Part shown: piece after piece, positions 1 through 9,076 of the stretch
Layout of the letters: each line of letters opens with the position of its first letter
Position numbering within the stretch: position 1 is the stretch's first letter
NCBI RefSeq assembly: GCF_900142605.1
Contig: NZ_FRBL01000002.1
Location: 186,001 to 250,000 of the forward strand
Reading direction: 5' to 3'
DNA length: 64,000 nucleotides
Source of the DNA: Chitinophaga jiangningensis
Lineage (GTDB): Bacteria > Bacteroidota > Bacteroidia > Chitinophagales > Chitinophagaceae
Made by a program: the position numbers and the translations under genes
Notes under the pieces: model-generated
Told to the model about the DNA's origin: nothing
Databases searched by the model: none
What the model saw: the letters and a program-made list of their open reading frames with translations, nothing else

Positions 1-914
1 AAGCCTGTGCGGGTAACCAATGCGTCCACCGGCTTATTATTGATTTTGAGTGTGGTGGTTACATTATAGAGATAGCCATAGCCCCAGCTCCAAAAGTTCA
101 ATTTTTGCACAGGGGCCGCCGCGGCCAATACCACAGCCTGACCCGGGGCAATGGTTTGAGGCTTGCTGCTGAAATTACTGACCGGTTTATTGTTGATATC
201 CGTGAGGGTTACCTCCAGCGAAACCGCTTGCGGGGCGGCAGTTTCATTCTTTACTTCTGATTCCGCATGTACCGTTGCCGACTGCCCTTTTACATTGAAA
301 TCGGTTGCATAAATATACGTGCCAATAGTGTGCAGGTGGGAATTAAGTGGCAAAGTTTGGTACACTCTGCCTGTTACATGCAGGTACACATTTTTATTAA
401 TACCACCATAATTGGCGTTGAAATTTTTATCTTCCCACTGGAACTTTTGATTGGTGGCCTTTTCGCGGTAATCCCAGCTATTATCAACCCTGACCGCTAC
501 GGTATTTTCAGCGCCCGGTTTTACAAGGCCGGTGATATCAAAACCAAATGCAGTAACACCATTTTCGTGTATGCCTATATGTTGGCCGTTGACATAAAAA
601 TCGCCTGCCTGGCGGATACCTTCAAATTCCAAAAAAACTTTCTGACCAGCCGCAGACGCAGGCAGGGTAAACGTTTTACGATACCAGGCGATGCCGGTAC
701 TCAGGTCTTTAATATCTTTACGAAAGGCTTCCTTTTCGTTCCAGGCGTAGGGCAGCGTTACTTTTTTCCAGCCGGCATCGTTGAAATCGGCGCCGGAAGC
801 GGTGGTGTCGCCGATGAATACTTTCCAGTCGCTGTTGAAATTGTATTTGGTTCGCTGTGCGTAGCTGGTGACACTTAACAAGGTACACAGGAAGGCCAGT
901 TGAATTATTTTCAT
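1..914 (-). CDS. Glycoside hydrolase family 2 (beta-galactosidase-like), N-terminal part, runs off the left edge
   Basis: The minus strand is open from an ATG at 914 to the window edge, about 304 residues. It begins with a clear signal peptide (MKIIQLAFLCTLLSVTSYAQ), so the product is exported. What follows is the jelly-roll sugar-binding domain of GH2 enzymes: a Trp-Lys-Lys-Val-x-Leu-Pro stretch, GIAWYRKTF, then FYVNGQHIG and the DNSWDYRE region. It continues into an immunoglobulin-like domain ending near VDALVTRTG, where GH2 proteins pass to the catalytic barrel. The catalytic residues lie outside the window, so the substrate (beta-galactoside, glucuronide or mannoside) cannot be told. It lies downstream of SusD on the same strand and probably belongs to the same glycan-utilisation locus, degrading the imported or surface glycan. 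Confidence 0.88.
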   Translation of the reverse strand, partial: MKIIQLAFLCTLLSVTSYAQRTKYNFNSDWKVFIGDTTASGADFNDAGWKKVTLPYAWNEKEAFRKDIKDLSTGIAWYRKTFTLPASAAGQKVFLEFEGIRQAGDFYVNGQHIGIHENGVTAFGFDITGLVKPGAENTVAVRVDNSWDYREKATNQKFQWEDKNFNANYGGINKNVYLHVTGRVYQTLPLNSHLHTIGTYIYATDFNVKGQSATVHAESEVKNETAAPQAVSLEVTLTDINNKPVSNFSSKPQTIAPGQAVVLAAAAPVQKLNFWSWGYGYLYNVTTTLKINNKPVDALVTRTG

Positions 915-930
915 AAGTTGTAGAATTTAT

Positions 931-995
931 GAAAAATCGGGAGGGCCTGCGGCCCTCCCGATTTTTCGATGATAGCGGCTGGCGAGCCGCTATCA
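931..995 (-). terminator. Tandem hairpins between SusD and the GH2 gene
   Basis: Two perfect inverted repeats sit back to back. 970-980 pairs with 985-995 (11 bp, 4-nt loop), and 931-947 pairs with 951-967 (17 bp, 3-nt loop) with a T5 run inside the second arm. They could end SusCD transcription or act as an attenuator or RNA-stability element that lowers GH2 expression relative to SusCD. Confidence 0.7.
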
Positions 996-1048
996 ATGGT
1001 CCAGGAATTCAGCGATGCCGGCGTTGGTGGCATCCATCCTCCATATGA

Positions 1049-3202
1049 TTAATACCCAGGGTTCTGGTAAGCGGCCATGGCGGCAGCATCCAGCGGTTTA
1101 CCATTTGCATCTGTTAGCTGTAACAGGTAGTTGGAAGGCCAGGGACGAAAAGTATATTCCTTTTTCATTTGTCCTTTACCGTTACCATCCTGTCCGCCAC
1201 CATTCACCGGGTTATCCGCTACCGGCCAGCGGCCAGCCAACGGAGACGCCATCTGGTTCAGGTAAACCGTTCTGTCGTAGAGAATACCTGCATTGTGCAT
1301 ATCTTCCCATAACATACCTTCACCGAGCAGCTCCCTTGTCTTCTCATTATAAATAAACTGTACAAACAGCTCCGCTTTGCTGGTGGCAGTAGGTATATAA
1401 CGCTCTGCCAGCGCCTGTGGAGTACCGGGCGTAAAATATTCTTCCGTGGCCCTGATCGCATTGAAAGATGCACCATTAGCCGGGTAAGGAGTTGTTTTTT
1501 CACCAGCGGTGAGTGCAGCTGCTGCCGGTTCCCACTGGATCAGCACCTGCGGGCGGCTCTCCCCTGATTTGTATGCCGCACGCTGACGAATCACATTGAT
1601 ATCGGCCAGCGCATCGTTGTACATACCCTTACGGCCATACGCTTCTGCGCGCACCAGAAAGGTTTCACCCAGTCGCATCAGGATCGCATCTCTTGTACCG
1701 CTTTCACTGTTGAAGTTACTTTCATCAGCGCTTCCACCACGCAATGGATCCACAAATTTCTTCACAGATAAATATGGCGCAGGACTACCGGTATTCAATC
1801 CAATCGGGTTCTGGTTGTAGTTTACACGGTAGTAAGTACGGCCAGTTACAGCAGATCGGATCCACCTTACCGCAAACTGGTAAGGCTGGCTCATTACCAT
1901 TGTGCTATCCAGCGCTTCGCTCTTCTGGTTTTCCAGGTAAATGAGCGCGCGCTTGCCCAGGGTAGCTCTTGGAGCACCTGCTACTACAGCAGGTTCACCG
2001 GCTGGCTTGTTGGCATTCCACCAGGCAGCCGCGTTTGCGTTCCAGGTCCAGGAACCGGCCGCATTACAGATATATTCGTACTGAAAGGTCTTGTAGTAGC
2101 GGGAATCGTTTACCTTATCTGTAAACACATCGTAACCAAAGTCGGTAGGTTTAAACGTACCAAACGGACGACCATAAGCCATGGCACGCGTTACACCGGT
2201 TGCATCGGTATAGTTACCGGTGTGATAGTTTACCGAGCGGTTATTGAAGCGGCCATTCAGCGAAGTATTTACATCAAACTGGGCAGCCCACAACACTTCC
2301 TTGCTAGGGGTTGTTTCAGAAACTTTCGGATCAAATAAAGTCCAGTAGTCCTGTGCCAGTCCGGCGGCACCGCCGGCAGTGTTGATTACATCCGTGGTAA
2401 TGCTGATCACCGAATCCAGGTCCGTTGCCACATTACCCTTATACAACATTTTCAGGGAATTATCGCCACTGTTCTGGAAAGTAGCGGCTTGTGCGCGTGC
2501 TAAATATAATTTGGCGAGAAAGTGACCTGCCGCCAGCTTAGTGACACGGCCTTGCTCAGATACAGTTGCCGGCAGGTTGGCGTATGCCTCACGCATATCT
2601 CCTATGATCTGTTTATATATATCTTCCAGCTTAGCTTTGGGATAATAGTAGATGCCGTTGTCCGCACGTTTAGGCGTGAGCGTTAATGGTACATCACCGA
2701 GCTGATTGGTCACCAGATAGTAGGCCCAGGCGCGAAGAAACAGGATCTCACCCCGTTTGGTTTTACGGTAGTTCTCATCCGTACCAAATTTTCCCGGCTT
2801 CTGGTTATCAATGATATCCAGGGCGATGTTACAGTTGTTGATATGCGGGTAAACGCCCATTGGCGGATTATCCGCATTGGTAGCACCCAGGAAATTATAC
2901 ATGTTGGTGGAGGCTATCGTTGCCACATTAGAGCCATAGATAGCTGCTGTCATAGTAGCGTAGGTGTTGGTGGCAGACATATAGGCATCTGTTTCTGCCT
3001 GCACCAGCCTTGCACCGCTGGCATCCCATTCATTTTTCAGACGGGAGATATTGTATAACCCGTTGATCAGTGAATTCAACCCCTCTTCTGTATTGTAGTA
3101 GTCCTGTGTCAGGTTTGACACTTGCTTTTCCGTTAAAAACTTCTTGCAGGAATCCAGCGAACCTGCCAGCAGTACCAGGACTATCGGAATATATCGTTTC
3201 AT
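1049..3202 (-). CDS. SusD/RagB family outer-membrane glycan-binding lipoprotein
   Basis: The 717-residue product starts with a lipoprotein signal (MKRYIPIVLVLLAGSLDSC), placing it on the outer membrane surface. The N-terminal region with the TPR-like LFLRAWAYYLV helix and the SusD-type C-terminal region (ALADINVIRQRA, then RELLGEGMLWEDMHN) identify the family. SusD proteins form the lid of the SusC transporter and bind oligosaccharides. It lies 24 bases downstream of SusC and is surely cotranscribed. At 717 residues it is longer than most SusD proteins (about 500-600), with extra sequence in the middle third. No ECF sigma/anti-sigma pair or hybrid two-component regulator is adjacent within the window, so its control is unknown. 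Confidence 0.95.
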   Translation of the reverse strand: MKRYIPIVLVLLAGSLDSCKKFLTEKQVSNLTQDYYNTEEGLNSLINGLYNISRLKNEWDASGARLVQAETDAYMSATNTYATMTAAIYGSNVATIASTNMYNFLGATNADNPPMGVYPHINNCNIALDIIDNQKPGKFGTDENYRKTKRGEILFLRAWAYYLVTNQLGDVPLTLTPKRADNGIYYYPKAKLEDIYKQIIGDMREAYANLPATVSEQGRVTKLAAGHFLAKLYLARAQAATFQNSGDNSLKMLYKGNVATDLDSVISITTDVINTAGGAAGLAQDYWTLFDPKVSETTPSKEVLWAAQFDVNTSLNGRFNNRSVNYHTGNYTDATGVTRAMAYGRPFGTFKPTDFGYDVFTDKVNDSRYYKTFQYEYICNAAGSWTWNANAAAWWNANKPAGEPAVVAGAPRATLGKRALIYLENQKSEALDSTMVMSQPYQFAVRWIRSAVTGRTYYRVNYNQNPIGLNTGSPAPYLSVKKFVDPLRGGSADESNFNSESGTRDAILMRLGETFLVRAEAYGRKGMYNDALADINVIRQRAAYKSGESRPQVLIQWEPAAAALTAGEKTTPYPANGASFNAIRATEEYFTPGTPQALAERYIPTATSKAELFVQFIYNEKTRELLGEGMLWEDMHNAGILYDRTVYLNQMASPLAGRWPVADNPVNGGGQDGNGKGQMKKEYTFRPWPSNYLLQLTDANGKPLDAAAMAAYQNPGY

Positions 3203-3226
3203 AATTTCTGTTAAGATCGTTAAGGA

Positions 3227-6200
3227 TTAGAATGCTGCACGTACCCCAAATACGATACTGCGTGGCAGGATGGTATTGTTGTTTTGTCCGCCCACCGGGC
3301 TGGTGAAGAAGGAGTTGGCCTGCGATTCTGATTGCCAGTTGGTTTCATCATCCGGATTGAGTCCCATCTTTACTATATCGCCACCGAAAATGAATGGGTT
3401 CAGCACCTGCACGTTTACCTGAATATTTTTCATTTTTAGTCTGTTGATCACACGCTCAGGCAGGTCGTAGGAAAGTGAAATATTTCTTACTGCTGCGAAG
3501 GAACCGTTATAGTACTGCATGGCGGATTCGATATTGGTAACGCCGGTAGCGCCCAGGATAGGCAGCGGCCAACGGCCAGCCTGGTTATCCCAGCTCCAGA
3601 GGTTGGTTTCGTTTCTGCCGAATACACCCGGATAACCGCCGAAGTAAGTTTGTCCTACACGGGCATAGATGAAGGAGCTCAGCGACCAGCCCTTATAAGT
3701 AAAGGTATTGGTGATGCCGCCGTACCATTTAGGGCGCGCGGTGCCACGGATTACGTAGTCGGCCGCGTCGATTTTATGGTCACCGTTCTGGTCCACCACC
3801 CTTACGGTACCTGGTTTGAAATCGAGGCCACCAATAGATTTGAACTTGGCCATCTCTTCCAGATCTTCTTTACTGTTACTCCAGATGCCGGCATCCTGCA
3901 GTTGGTAGAATACCTGCCATGGCTGACCTATGAAAAGGCGTTGTGCCACCATATCCTGTTTACCATTGATCAGCTCCACAATTTCTTCGTGGTTGGTAGA
4001 CCAGGTAAGGTTGGTGCTCCAGGTAAAGTTTTTGGTGCGGATATTATCAGTATTGATTGTTACTTCCCATCCTTTATTCCTTGATTTACCGATGTTCATC
4101 AGTTTACTAACGTAACCGCCTACAGCGTTCAGGTCTCTGGAAAACAAGAGGTCAGAAGTTTGCTGATTGTAGTATTCAACAGAACCGGAGATGCGGCTGT
4201 TCAGCACGGCGAAGTCGATACCGGCGTTGATTTGCGCGGTTTTCTCCCAGCTCATATCCGGGTTTTGCGCGGTCAGCGGCAGGTAGCCTATGGCCGGTGT
4301 GGAGCCCCAGGAGTAGCTGGCCCTGTCGAGCGGACCACTGGTAGTATATGGTGCCACGGAGGAGTTACCAGTAACGCCATAGCCTACACGAGGTTTGAGC
4401 TCATTGATCCAGCTGATGTTGCGGATCCAGTTTTCTTCCTGCATTTTCCAGGCGAGCGCAAAAGAGGGGAAGAACTCCCATTTGTTGGCCGGCGCCAGCA
4501 CGGAGGAGCCGTCGTAACGGCCGGAGGCTGTCAGCAGGTATTTATTCATGAGGGTATAATTGATTCTACCCATGAATGAGCTGAGTGTATTTTCGGTAAA
4601 GCCGGTACCGATGCCGGGATTACCTTGTGTGTTGGAGCCCAGGTCGTACCACATACTCAGTGGTATAACTACGCCGCCTACACTGGTGCTCGTATTCTCC
4701 TTCCTTGATTTCTGTGCGGATTGCAGAAGGGTGATTCCCAGGTTATGGTTTTTATTAAAAGATTTATCGTAGGTCAGCAGGTTTTCCACCACCCAGGAGA
4801 AGTTTTCTTCCCTGGCATAGGAGGCGGTGTTGGCGCGCTGACTGAGGTGACCGGTTACGTTAGGGCCTGTCCAGGCGCCATTGCGGAAGTTACGCATCTG
4901 TGCGCCGAAGTTCACCCGGTATTTTAGCCCAGGGGCCAGTTTAACCTCTGAATAAACATTGGACATAATGGAAGAAGAGCGTCTTTCATTAATCGACTGG
5001 TCAATATCTATCAGCGGGTTCCAGGTATTGAGGTTACCACCCGGGTTGCGGATAGCAACGCCGTTGCTGTCGTACGGGAATGCCCATGGGAACTGCGTGG
5101 TGGCGCGGCCGTACAGGTCTTTCGCTCCTGTATTACCACTGTTTGTGGAGATACCAAAGTTTTGGGTGGACATGCTGGCGATAACAGACACGCCCATCGT
5201 GAACCACTTGTTTGCTACTACATCCCCATTGAGATTGAGGTTGAAACGTTCGAAGTCCTGGTCTTTCTGTACGCCGTTTTGTTTGTTGTAGCCTACAGAC
5301 ATATAGAGTTTAGCCGTTTCCGAACCTGCGGACAGCGACAGCTGATAGTTTTGTGTGACACCGGTACGGGAAGCTGCATCTCTCCAGTTGTAGGTAGGGA
5401 TGTTAGCGGAGTTGTATACGGGGATCATCTCTGGCCAGCCGAGGGCTTTTTCTTCCGCGGTGGTCTGGCGCATTTTTACCGTACCGTCGTTGTTCCATTC
5501 ATAACCTTTCATGGTGGCGGCGAGCAGCTCAGCATAGTTGTTGGTAATGCCGGAAGCAGGAAATGCGAGACTGTCCAGGTGTGGATCAGCATACCATTTC
5601 TGCGGTGCTACGGTGAGGTCTGCCGGGCTGCCGGCCTGGTAGCGGCGGCCATTGATAAGACCATAACGGATACGATCGATGTATTCACCGCCTGTCATCC
5701 AGTCGGTGAGGTTTTTATAGCTATCCAGCGATACGTTGGTAGCGAGGTTAAGTGATACCTTTCCTTTGGAGCCTTTTTTGGTGCTCACGAGGATTACCCC
5801 GTTGGCGCCCCTGGAACCGTAGATGGCCGTCGCGGAAGCATCTTTGAGGATTTCCACCGAGGCGATATCATTTGGATTGAGGTCATTGATGGAGAAGGAG
5901 GTGACGCCGAGGGCGCTGACTACAGGGACCCCGTCGATCACGTAGAGTGGCTCGTTGGAGGCGTTCTGGCTACGGGTACCACGGATACGAATACTCGGTA
6001 CTTCACCCGGGCGCATGTTGGTGGCCACATTCATACCCGAGGCCTTACCCTGGAGGGCCTGTGCCACGTTGGTAACAGGACGTTCCTGGATGGTTTCTGC
6101 GGTGATACGGGAGAGTGCACCGGTTACATCACTTTTTTTCTGGGTACCATAACCCACTACTACGATATCGTTGAGTTGGGATTGTTTGGACGACAGGTGG

Positions 6201-6604
6201 ATAGTGATAGATTTGCGACGGATTACATCTTCTGTAACGGGGACCTGTTTGGTATCGTACCCGATAAAGGTTACTGCGATAGTTTCTCCGGCAGCAACGC
6301 TGAGGGTGATCGTACCATCACCGCCGGTTAATCCTCTTCTTTCGGATTTACCGATCATCACCGAGGCGCCGGGAAGCGGCATGCTGGTGGTATCCTGGAT
6401 GTGGATAACGATGGGCGTCAGTTGCTGACGGATGCTGGCGACAGCGTTGGTTGGCATAACTACGGCCATCAGGCAGATGGCACCCAGCAGTGATAACGTT
6501 GATTTCACAACAGTATGTGATTGCATTACCCGTCGTCGGAAAGACTTGAAGACTGTAATAAGACGGGCACCCGTGTTGGAATGGTGGCAAGCACTTGTTC
6601 TCAT
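3227..6604 (-). CDS. SusC/RagA family TonB-linked outer-membrane transporter
   Basis: The 1125-residue protein is a TonB-dependent receptor of the SusC type. An N-terminal export signal (hydrophobic stretch near residues 35-55) is followed by a carboxypeptidase-like beta-sandwich domain with PLPGASVMIG and VTFIGYDTKQVPV, the family hallmark LNDIVVVGYGTQKKSDVTGA, and a plug domain (PLYVIDGVP, ILKDASATAIYGSRGANGVI). A long beta-barrel ends in the aromatic terminus GVRAAF. It imports oligosaccharides captured by the downstream SusD. The called start gives a long basic lead; an internal Met 26 residues later (MQSHTVVKS) gives a more ordinary signal peptide and may be the real start. No STN (TonB-signalling) domain is visible, so it is probably not itself a transducer for an anti-sigma factor. 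Confidence 0.96.
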   Translation of the reverse strand: MRTSACHHSNTGARLITVFKSFRRRVMQSHTVVKSTLSLLGAICLMAVVMPTNAVASIRQQLTPIVIHIQDTTSMPLPGASVMIGKSERRGLTGGDGTITLSVAAGETIAVTFIGYDTKQVPVTEDVIRRKSITIHLSSKQSQLNDIVVVGYGTQKKSDVTGALSRITAETIQERPVTNVAQALQGKASGMNVATNMRPGEVPSIRIRGTRSQNASNEPLYVIDGVPVVSALGVTSFSINDLNPNDIASVEILKDASATAIYGSRGANGVILVSTKKGSKGKVSLNLATNVSLDSYKNLTDWMTGGEYIDRIRYGLINGRRYQAGSPADLTVAPQKWYADPHLDSLAFPASGITNNYAELLAATMKGYEWNNDGTVKMRQTTAEEKALGWPEMIPVYNSANIPTYNWRDAASRTGVTQNYQLSLSAGSETAKLYMSVGYNKQNGVQKDQDFERFNLNLNGDVVANKWFTMGVSVIASMSTQNFGISTNSGNTGAKDLYGRATTQFPWAFPYDSNGVAIRNPGGNLNTWNPLIDIDQSINERRSSSIMSNVYSEVKLAPGLKYRVNFGAQMRNFRNGAWTGPNVTGHLSQRANTASYAREENFSWVVENLLTYDKSFNKNHNLGITLLQSAQKSRKENTSTSVGGVVIPLSMWYDLGSNTQGNPGIGTGFTENTLSSFMGRINYTLMNKYLLTASGRYDGSSVLAPANKWEFFPSFALAWKMQEENWIRNISWINELKPRVGYGVTGNSSVAPYTTSGPLDRASYSWGSTPAIGYLPLTAQNPDMSWEKTAQINAGIDFAVLNSRISGSVEYYNQQTSDLLFSRDLNAVGGYVSKLMNIGKSRNKGWEVTINTDNIRTKNFTWSTNLTWSTNHEEIVELINGKQDMVAQRLFIGQPWQVFYQLQDAGIWSNSKEDLEEMAKFKSIGGLDFKPGTVRVVDQNGDHKIDAADYVIRGTARPKWYGGITNTFTYKGWSLSSFIYARVGQTYFGGYPGVFGRNETNLWSWDNQAGRWPLPILGATGVTNIESAMQYYNGSFAAVRNISLSYDLPERVINRLKMKNIQVNVQVLNPFIFGGDIVKMGLNPDDETNWQSESQANSFFTSPVGGQNNNTILPRSIVFGVRAAF

Positions 6605-6882
6605 AACTTGGACTTATATTTAGTGATTGGTCGATAAGATGGCCAGCTCCGGTTTTGTCGGAGAGATTATACCAGTTGACCAGTAATTCTATCTGTTTGG
6701 TTTTCCGTGAATAAGGAGCAAAGTATAGCCCGGGTTCAGTTGTGTGTTGACAATGTCTCTCATTCTACATTTACTATCTGCTGCGATTTATCGTTGTGCA
6801 TTTGACCGGACTACTTTTCAACTCGAAATATACTTCTATCCTGATTTCTACTATCCTGCTCTGTCCTGTGGGGCATAAAAAA

Positions 6883-6907
6883 ACCCGATAGTAACGGACT
6901 ATCGGGT
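6883..6907 (-). terminator. Rho-independent terminator of the 94-aa membrane protein gene
   Basis: A 10-bp perfect stem (6883-6892 with 6898-6907) with a 5-nt loop. On the minus strand it is followed by seven T residues. It ends the 6936-7220 gene. Confidence 0.85.
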
Positions 6908-6935
6908 AAATGCAGTAGATAAGCATCTGGGCACT

Positions 6936-7220
6936 TCAGCTTCCTATTTGATCTATTTCCTGTATTTGTTTCTGTTTTCGCAGTTTATTAATCTGATAGC
7001 TGGTCAGCAAGGTACTGAAAGCTATCAATAGGTTTTGGATTGTACAATCAATACTTCCGAATATCTTATACAAATGGCTGCCGGGATCGGCAAAAAAGCG
7101 GGAGGATATTGATATCAGGAACATTATGGAAGAAAATACGCCGACAACTAATAAGAATATTCGGGTACTTTTCTTTTCCATCCACATTGGAAGTTGCGGA
7201 TTCTTTGTTTTTGCTTCCAT
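6936..7220 (-). CDS. Small two-helix membrane protein of unknown function
   Basis: A 94-residue product with two hydrophobic helices (about residues 20-40 and 55-72), separated by a short SSRFFADPGSHLYK loop, and a charged C-terminal tail (NKLRKQKQIQEIDQ). No family is recognised. It stands alone between ferritin and the SusC gene with its own terminator, so it is probably a separate transcription unit. A shadow frame lies on the opposite strand, but the membrane pattern and terminator orientation favour the minus strand. Confidence 0.6.
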   Translation of the reverse strand: MEAKTKNPQLPMWMEKKSTRIFLLVVGVFSSIMFLISISSRFFADPGSHLYKIFGSIDCTIQNLLIAFSTLLTSYQINKLRKQKQIQEIDQIGS

Positions 7221-7241
7221 GGGTAACAGTTTTATTAAAGG

Positions 7242-7277
7242 TTAAACAGCTTAATCAAAATTGATTAAGCTGTTTAA
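7242..7277 (-). terminator. Hairpin downstream of ferritin
   Basis: Perfect 17-base arms (7242-7258 and 7261-7277) almost touch, so the practical loop is about four A residues. The stem is AT-rich, so termination strength is uncertain; it lies 20 bases past the ferritin stop codon. Confidence 0.6.
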
Positions 7278-7297
7278 TCGCTGGTAATATTTTTGAA

Positions 7298-7795
7298 CTA
7301 TTCCTGGTCGATTGTCATAATATCTCTATCGAACAGGTACAATCCGCTCTTATCATCGCCGATAAGTTCGAGCTTATCGTTACAGTCGCGGGCGAGTCGT
7401 TCTTCTTCCATTTGTTCCATTACAAACCATTGGAGGAAGTTGTGGGTGGCATAATCCTTTTCGGCCAGGGCGATTTCCACGAGGTCGTTGATACTTTCGC
7501 TCACTTTCACTTCATGCTTGAACAATTGTTCGAAGGCTGCTTTCAGGGATACGAAAGTCATCACTGGTTGTTCCAGGGCCGGAATAACGGCAAAGCCCCC
7601 ACGCTCATTAACGAAGTGGATGAGTTTGAGCATATGCATTCTTTCTTCTTCGCTGTGGCGGTAAAAGAATTTGGTTACACCTTTTAAGCCTGGTTGAATT
7701 TCCGCCCAGCTTCCCATGGCCAGGTAGGCTTGTGATGACTGCGCTTCCATCAGGATTTGTTTGTTAAGCGCATCTTTCATTTTTTGTGATAGCAT
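7298..7795 (-). CDS. ftnA: Ferritin (non-haem iron storage protein)
   Basis: The 165-residue length and sequence match bacterial FtnA-type ferritins. Ferroxidase-centre ligands are visible: Glu17 in LMEAQSSQAY, the HSEEERMHM segment (Glu51 and His54 by spacing), and the later Gln/Glu cluster in FLQWFVMEQMEEE. The protein forms a 24-subunit shell that oxidises Fe(II) and stores it in the cytoplasm, limiting oxidative damage. It has its own downstream hairpin and no operon partner. No Fur box was identified. FtnA rather than bacterioferritin is chosen because the haem-binding Met and Bfr-type N-terminus are absent. Confidence 0.94.
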   Translation of the reverse strand: MLSQKMKDALNKQILMEAQSSQAYLAMGSWAEIQPGLKGVTKFFYRHSEEERMHMLKLIHFVNERGGFAVIPALEQPVMTFVSLKAAFEQLFKHEVKVSESINDLVEIALAEKDYATHNFLQWFVMEQMEEERLARDCNDKLELIGDDKSGLYLFDRDIMTIDQE

Positions 7796-7934
7796 GCTAG
7801 TATAAGTTCAGGTTAAATATTGGTAATTAATACGGTTGCCGGATGCCAGCAGGTATTCCTAACGTTAAGTTCCTGAAAAAGTACGAATAAAAAACATGTC
7901 CGATGAAGAAAAAATAAAAAAGTGCAGGCTGGGG

Positions 7935-8579
7935 TTACCCTTTATGTGGCGGCATCAATTCATCATATATTTCATCAAATGATTTTCCTTTATGCCGCTG
8001 CCATTGTTCAGATAGTTTAATTTCTATCTCTTTTAATAACTGGATACAAAGGTCTTTATCATCGTCTGTGAGCGTATTGAGCAGCATGGTTGCGTTCTTC
8101 TCAATTTTTGCTTTGCTTTCCTTTATTACTTTTTCTCCTTTGGCGGTGAGTTCTATTCTTTTTGAGCGTTTGTCTTCCTTATCGGCATATTCTTTTATCA
8201 GGCCACGTTTTTGTAGCCTGTTAAGCATATCGGTACCACTGGATAATTCGAATAAGTTAGCGTATATCACCTCCGTTTTTCTTGGCGATTGCTCCTGGCG
8301 GATGGTCAGAAGGATTCCAAACTCCTCAATCTGGTGCAGTCCTGTTCCTTCCAGCGCTATATTGGCGTAGGACATATTCAGTTTACTGATTCTGCCGATT
8401 ATCTTCATCAGTAGTCCTGCTTTCACTGGTGGCACTACGCCACCAACCAGTTTCCCGGAGGCCGGAGGCTCTTGTTGTTGCCGGGCCAGATAATACCTGC
8501 AAAAATCGGCTATGCTTCCATTTGGATGCTTCTCTTCAAAACTCCCCCAGTGGTTTACCAGTTCTACGGTCTTATTCAT
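7935..8579 (-). CDS. MarR family winged-helix transcriptional regulator
   Basis: Starting at MNKTVELVNHWG the product is 214 residues; a Met ten codons upstream is possible but less likely. The central winged helix-turn-helix runs from about EFGILLTIRQEQSPRKTEVIYANLFELSSGTDMLNRLQKRGLI to the wing DKEDKRSKRIELTAKG, which is diagnostic of MarR proteins. An N-terminal extension of about 70 residues is unusual but occurs in Bacteroidota homologues. It is divergent from the DoxX-like gene at 8693, and the shared intergenic region carries inverted repeats. It probably represses itself and the two membrane genes in response to a small molecule or redox cue; this is inferred from the arrangement. Confidence 0.88.
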   Translation of the reverse strand: MNKTVELVNHWGSFEEKHPNGSIADFCRYYLARQQQEPPASGKLVGGVVPPVKAGLLMKIIGRISKLNMSYANIALEGTGLHQIEEFGILLTIRQEQSPRKTEVIYANLFELSSGTDMLNRLQKRGLIKEYADKEDKRSKRIELTAKGEKVIKESKAKIEKNATMLLNTLTDDDKDLCIQLLKEIEIKLSEQWQRHKGKSFDEIYDELMPPHKG

Positions 8580-8582
8580 AAT

Positions 8583-8675
8583 ACTTCGGTTTCGTAACAA
8601 ATTTATCAAATAAACTACGAAAACATTATTTTATTTCAAAAACGTAGTATATTTACCGAAACAAATTCGGTTTCG
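8583..8675. promoter_or_regulatory. Divergent promoter region with candidate MarR operators
   Basis: The decamer TTCGGTTTCG appears twice, near 8585 and near 8667. The second copy lies in an inverted repeat CGAAAC-n7-GTTTCG (8657-8675). A wider repeat ACTACG/CGTAGT lies between them. A minus-strand -7 box (TAAATTTG, 8598-8605) sits beside the first copy, which would let the regulator shut off its own promoter. Confidence 0.5.
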
Positions 8676-8692
8676 AAGTAAATATATTCATT

Positions 8693-9076
8693 ATGGAACA
8701 GACAAAATCGAACAGCACCCTTTACTGGCTGGCTAAAGTTTTTATCAGTTTTTTCATATTGTTCAGCGCCTGGTTTTCTTATACGCATGCAGAGGATTTA
8801 AGGCAGCTTGGGTTTCCTGATTATTTCCGGATAGAGTTGGTGATAGCCAAAGTCTTGGGTGCAATAGTACTCCTATTACCTATTACACCCTTACGGGTAA
8901 AAGAGTGGGTATATGCCGGCTTTATGATCGCGATGATCTCAGCGCTTATTGCGCATATATGCAGTGGTGATCCATTATCGCGGATTGTGTTTGTAAGTGT
9001 GGACTTATTATTAATGCTGATAGCGATACGCTATGTTTCCCAAAAAGAATTGCTGAGTAAAAAACTATCATCATGA
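8693..9076 (+). CDS. DoxX-like small membrane protein
   Basis: A 127-residue protein with four predicted transmembrane helices (about residues 10-28, 45-62, 70-88, 98-115). The loop HAEDLRQLGFPDYFRIELVIAKVLGAIVLL resembles the DoxX-like family, whose members have been linked to thiol and redox homeostasis, though the biochemical role is unsettled. It overlaps the next gene by four bases (ATGA), so the two are translationally coupled. It is probably controlled by the divergent MarR regulator. Confidence 0.72.
   Translation: MEQTKSNSTLYWLAKVFISFFILFSAWFSYTHAEDLRQLGFPDYFRIELVIAKVLGAIVLLLPITPLRVKEWVYAGFMIAMISALIAHICSGDPLSRIVFVSVDLLLMLIAIRYVSQKELLSKKLSS

Noticed and set aside
267..878. 203-aa plus-strand frame at the left edge
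   Set aside because: It is the antisense shadow of the GH2 gene, whose minus-strand translation has a signal peptide and clear domain motifs.
5162..5755. 197-aa plus-strand frame inside the SusC gene
   Set aside because: Antisense shadow of a well-defined transporter gene; composition and lack of motifs argue against coding.
7242..7277. Functional relation between the hairpin after ferritin and the 38-kb terminator, which share the 11-mer GTTAAACAGCT
   Set aside because: One short shared word in two terminators is within what chance or composition can give; no further similarity was found.
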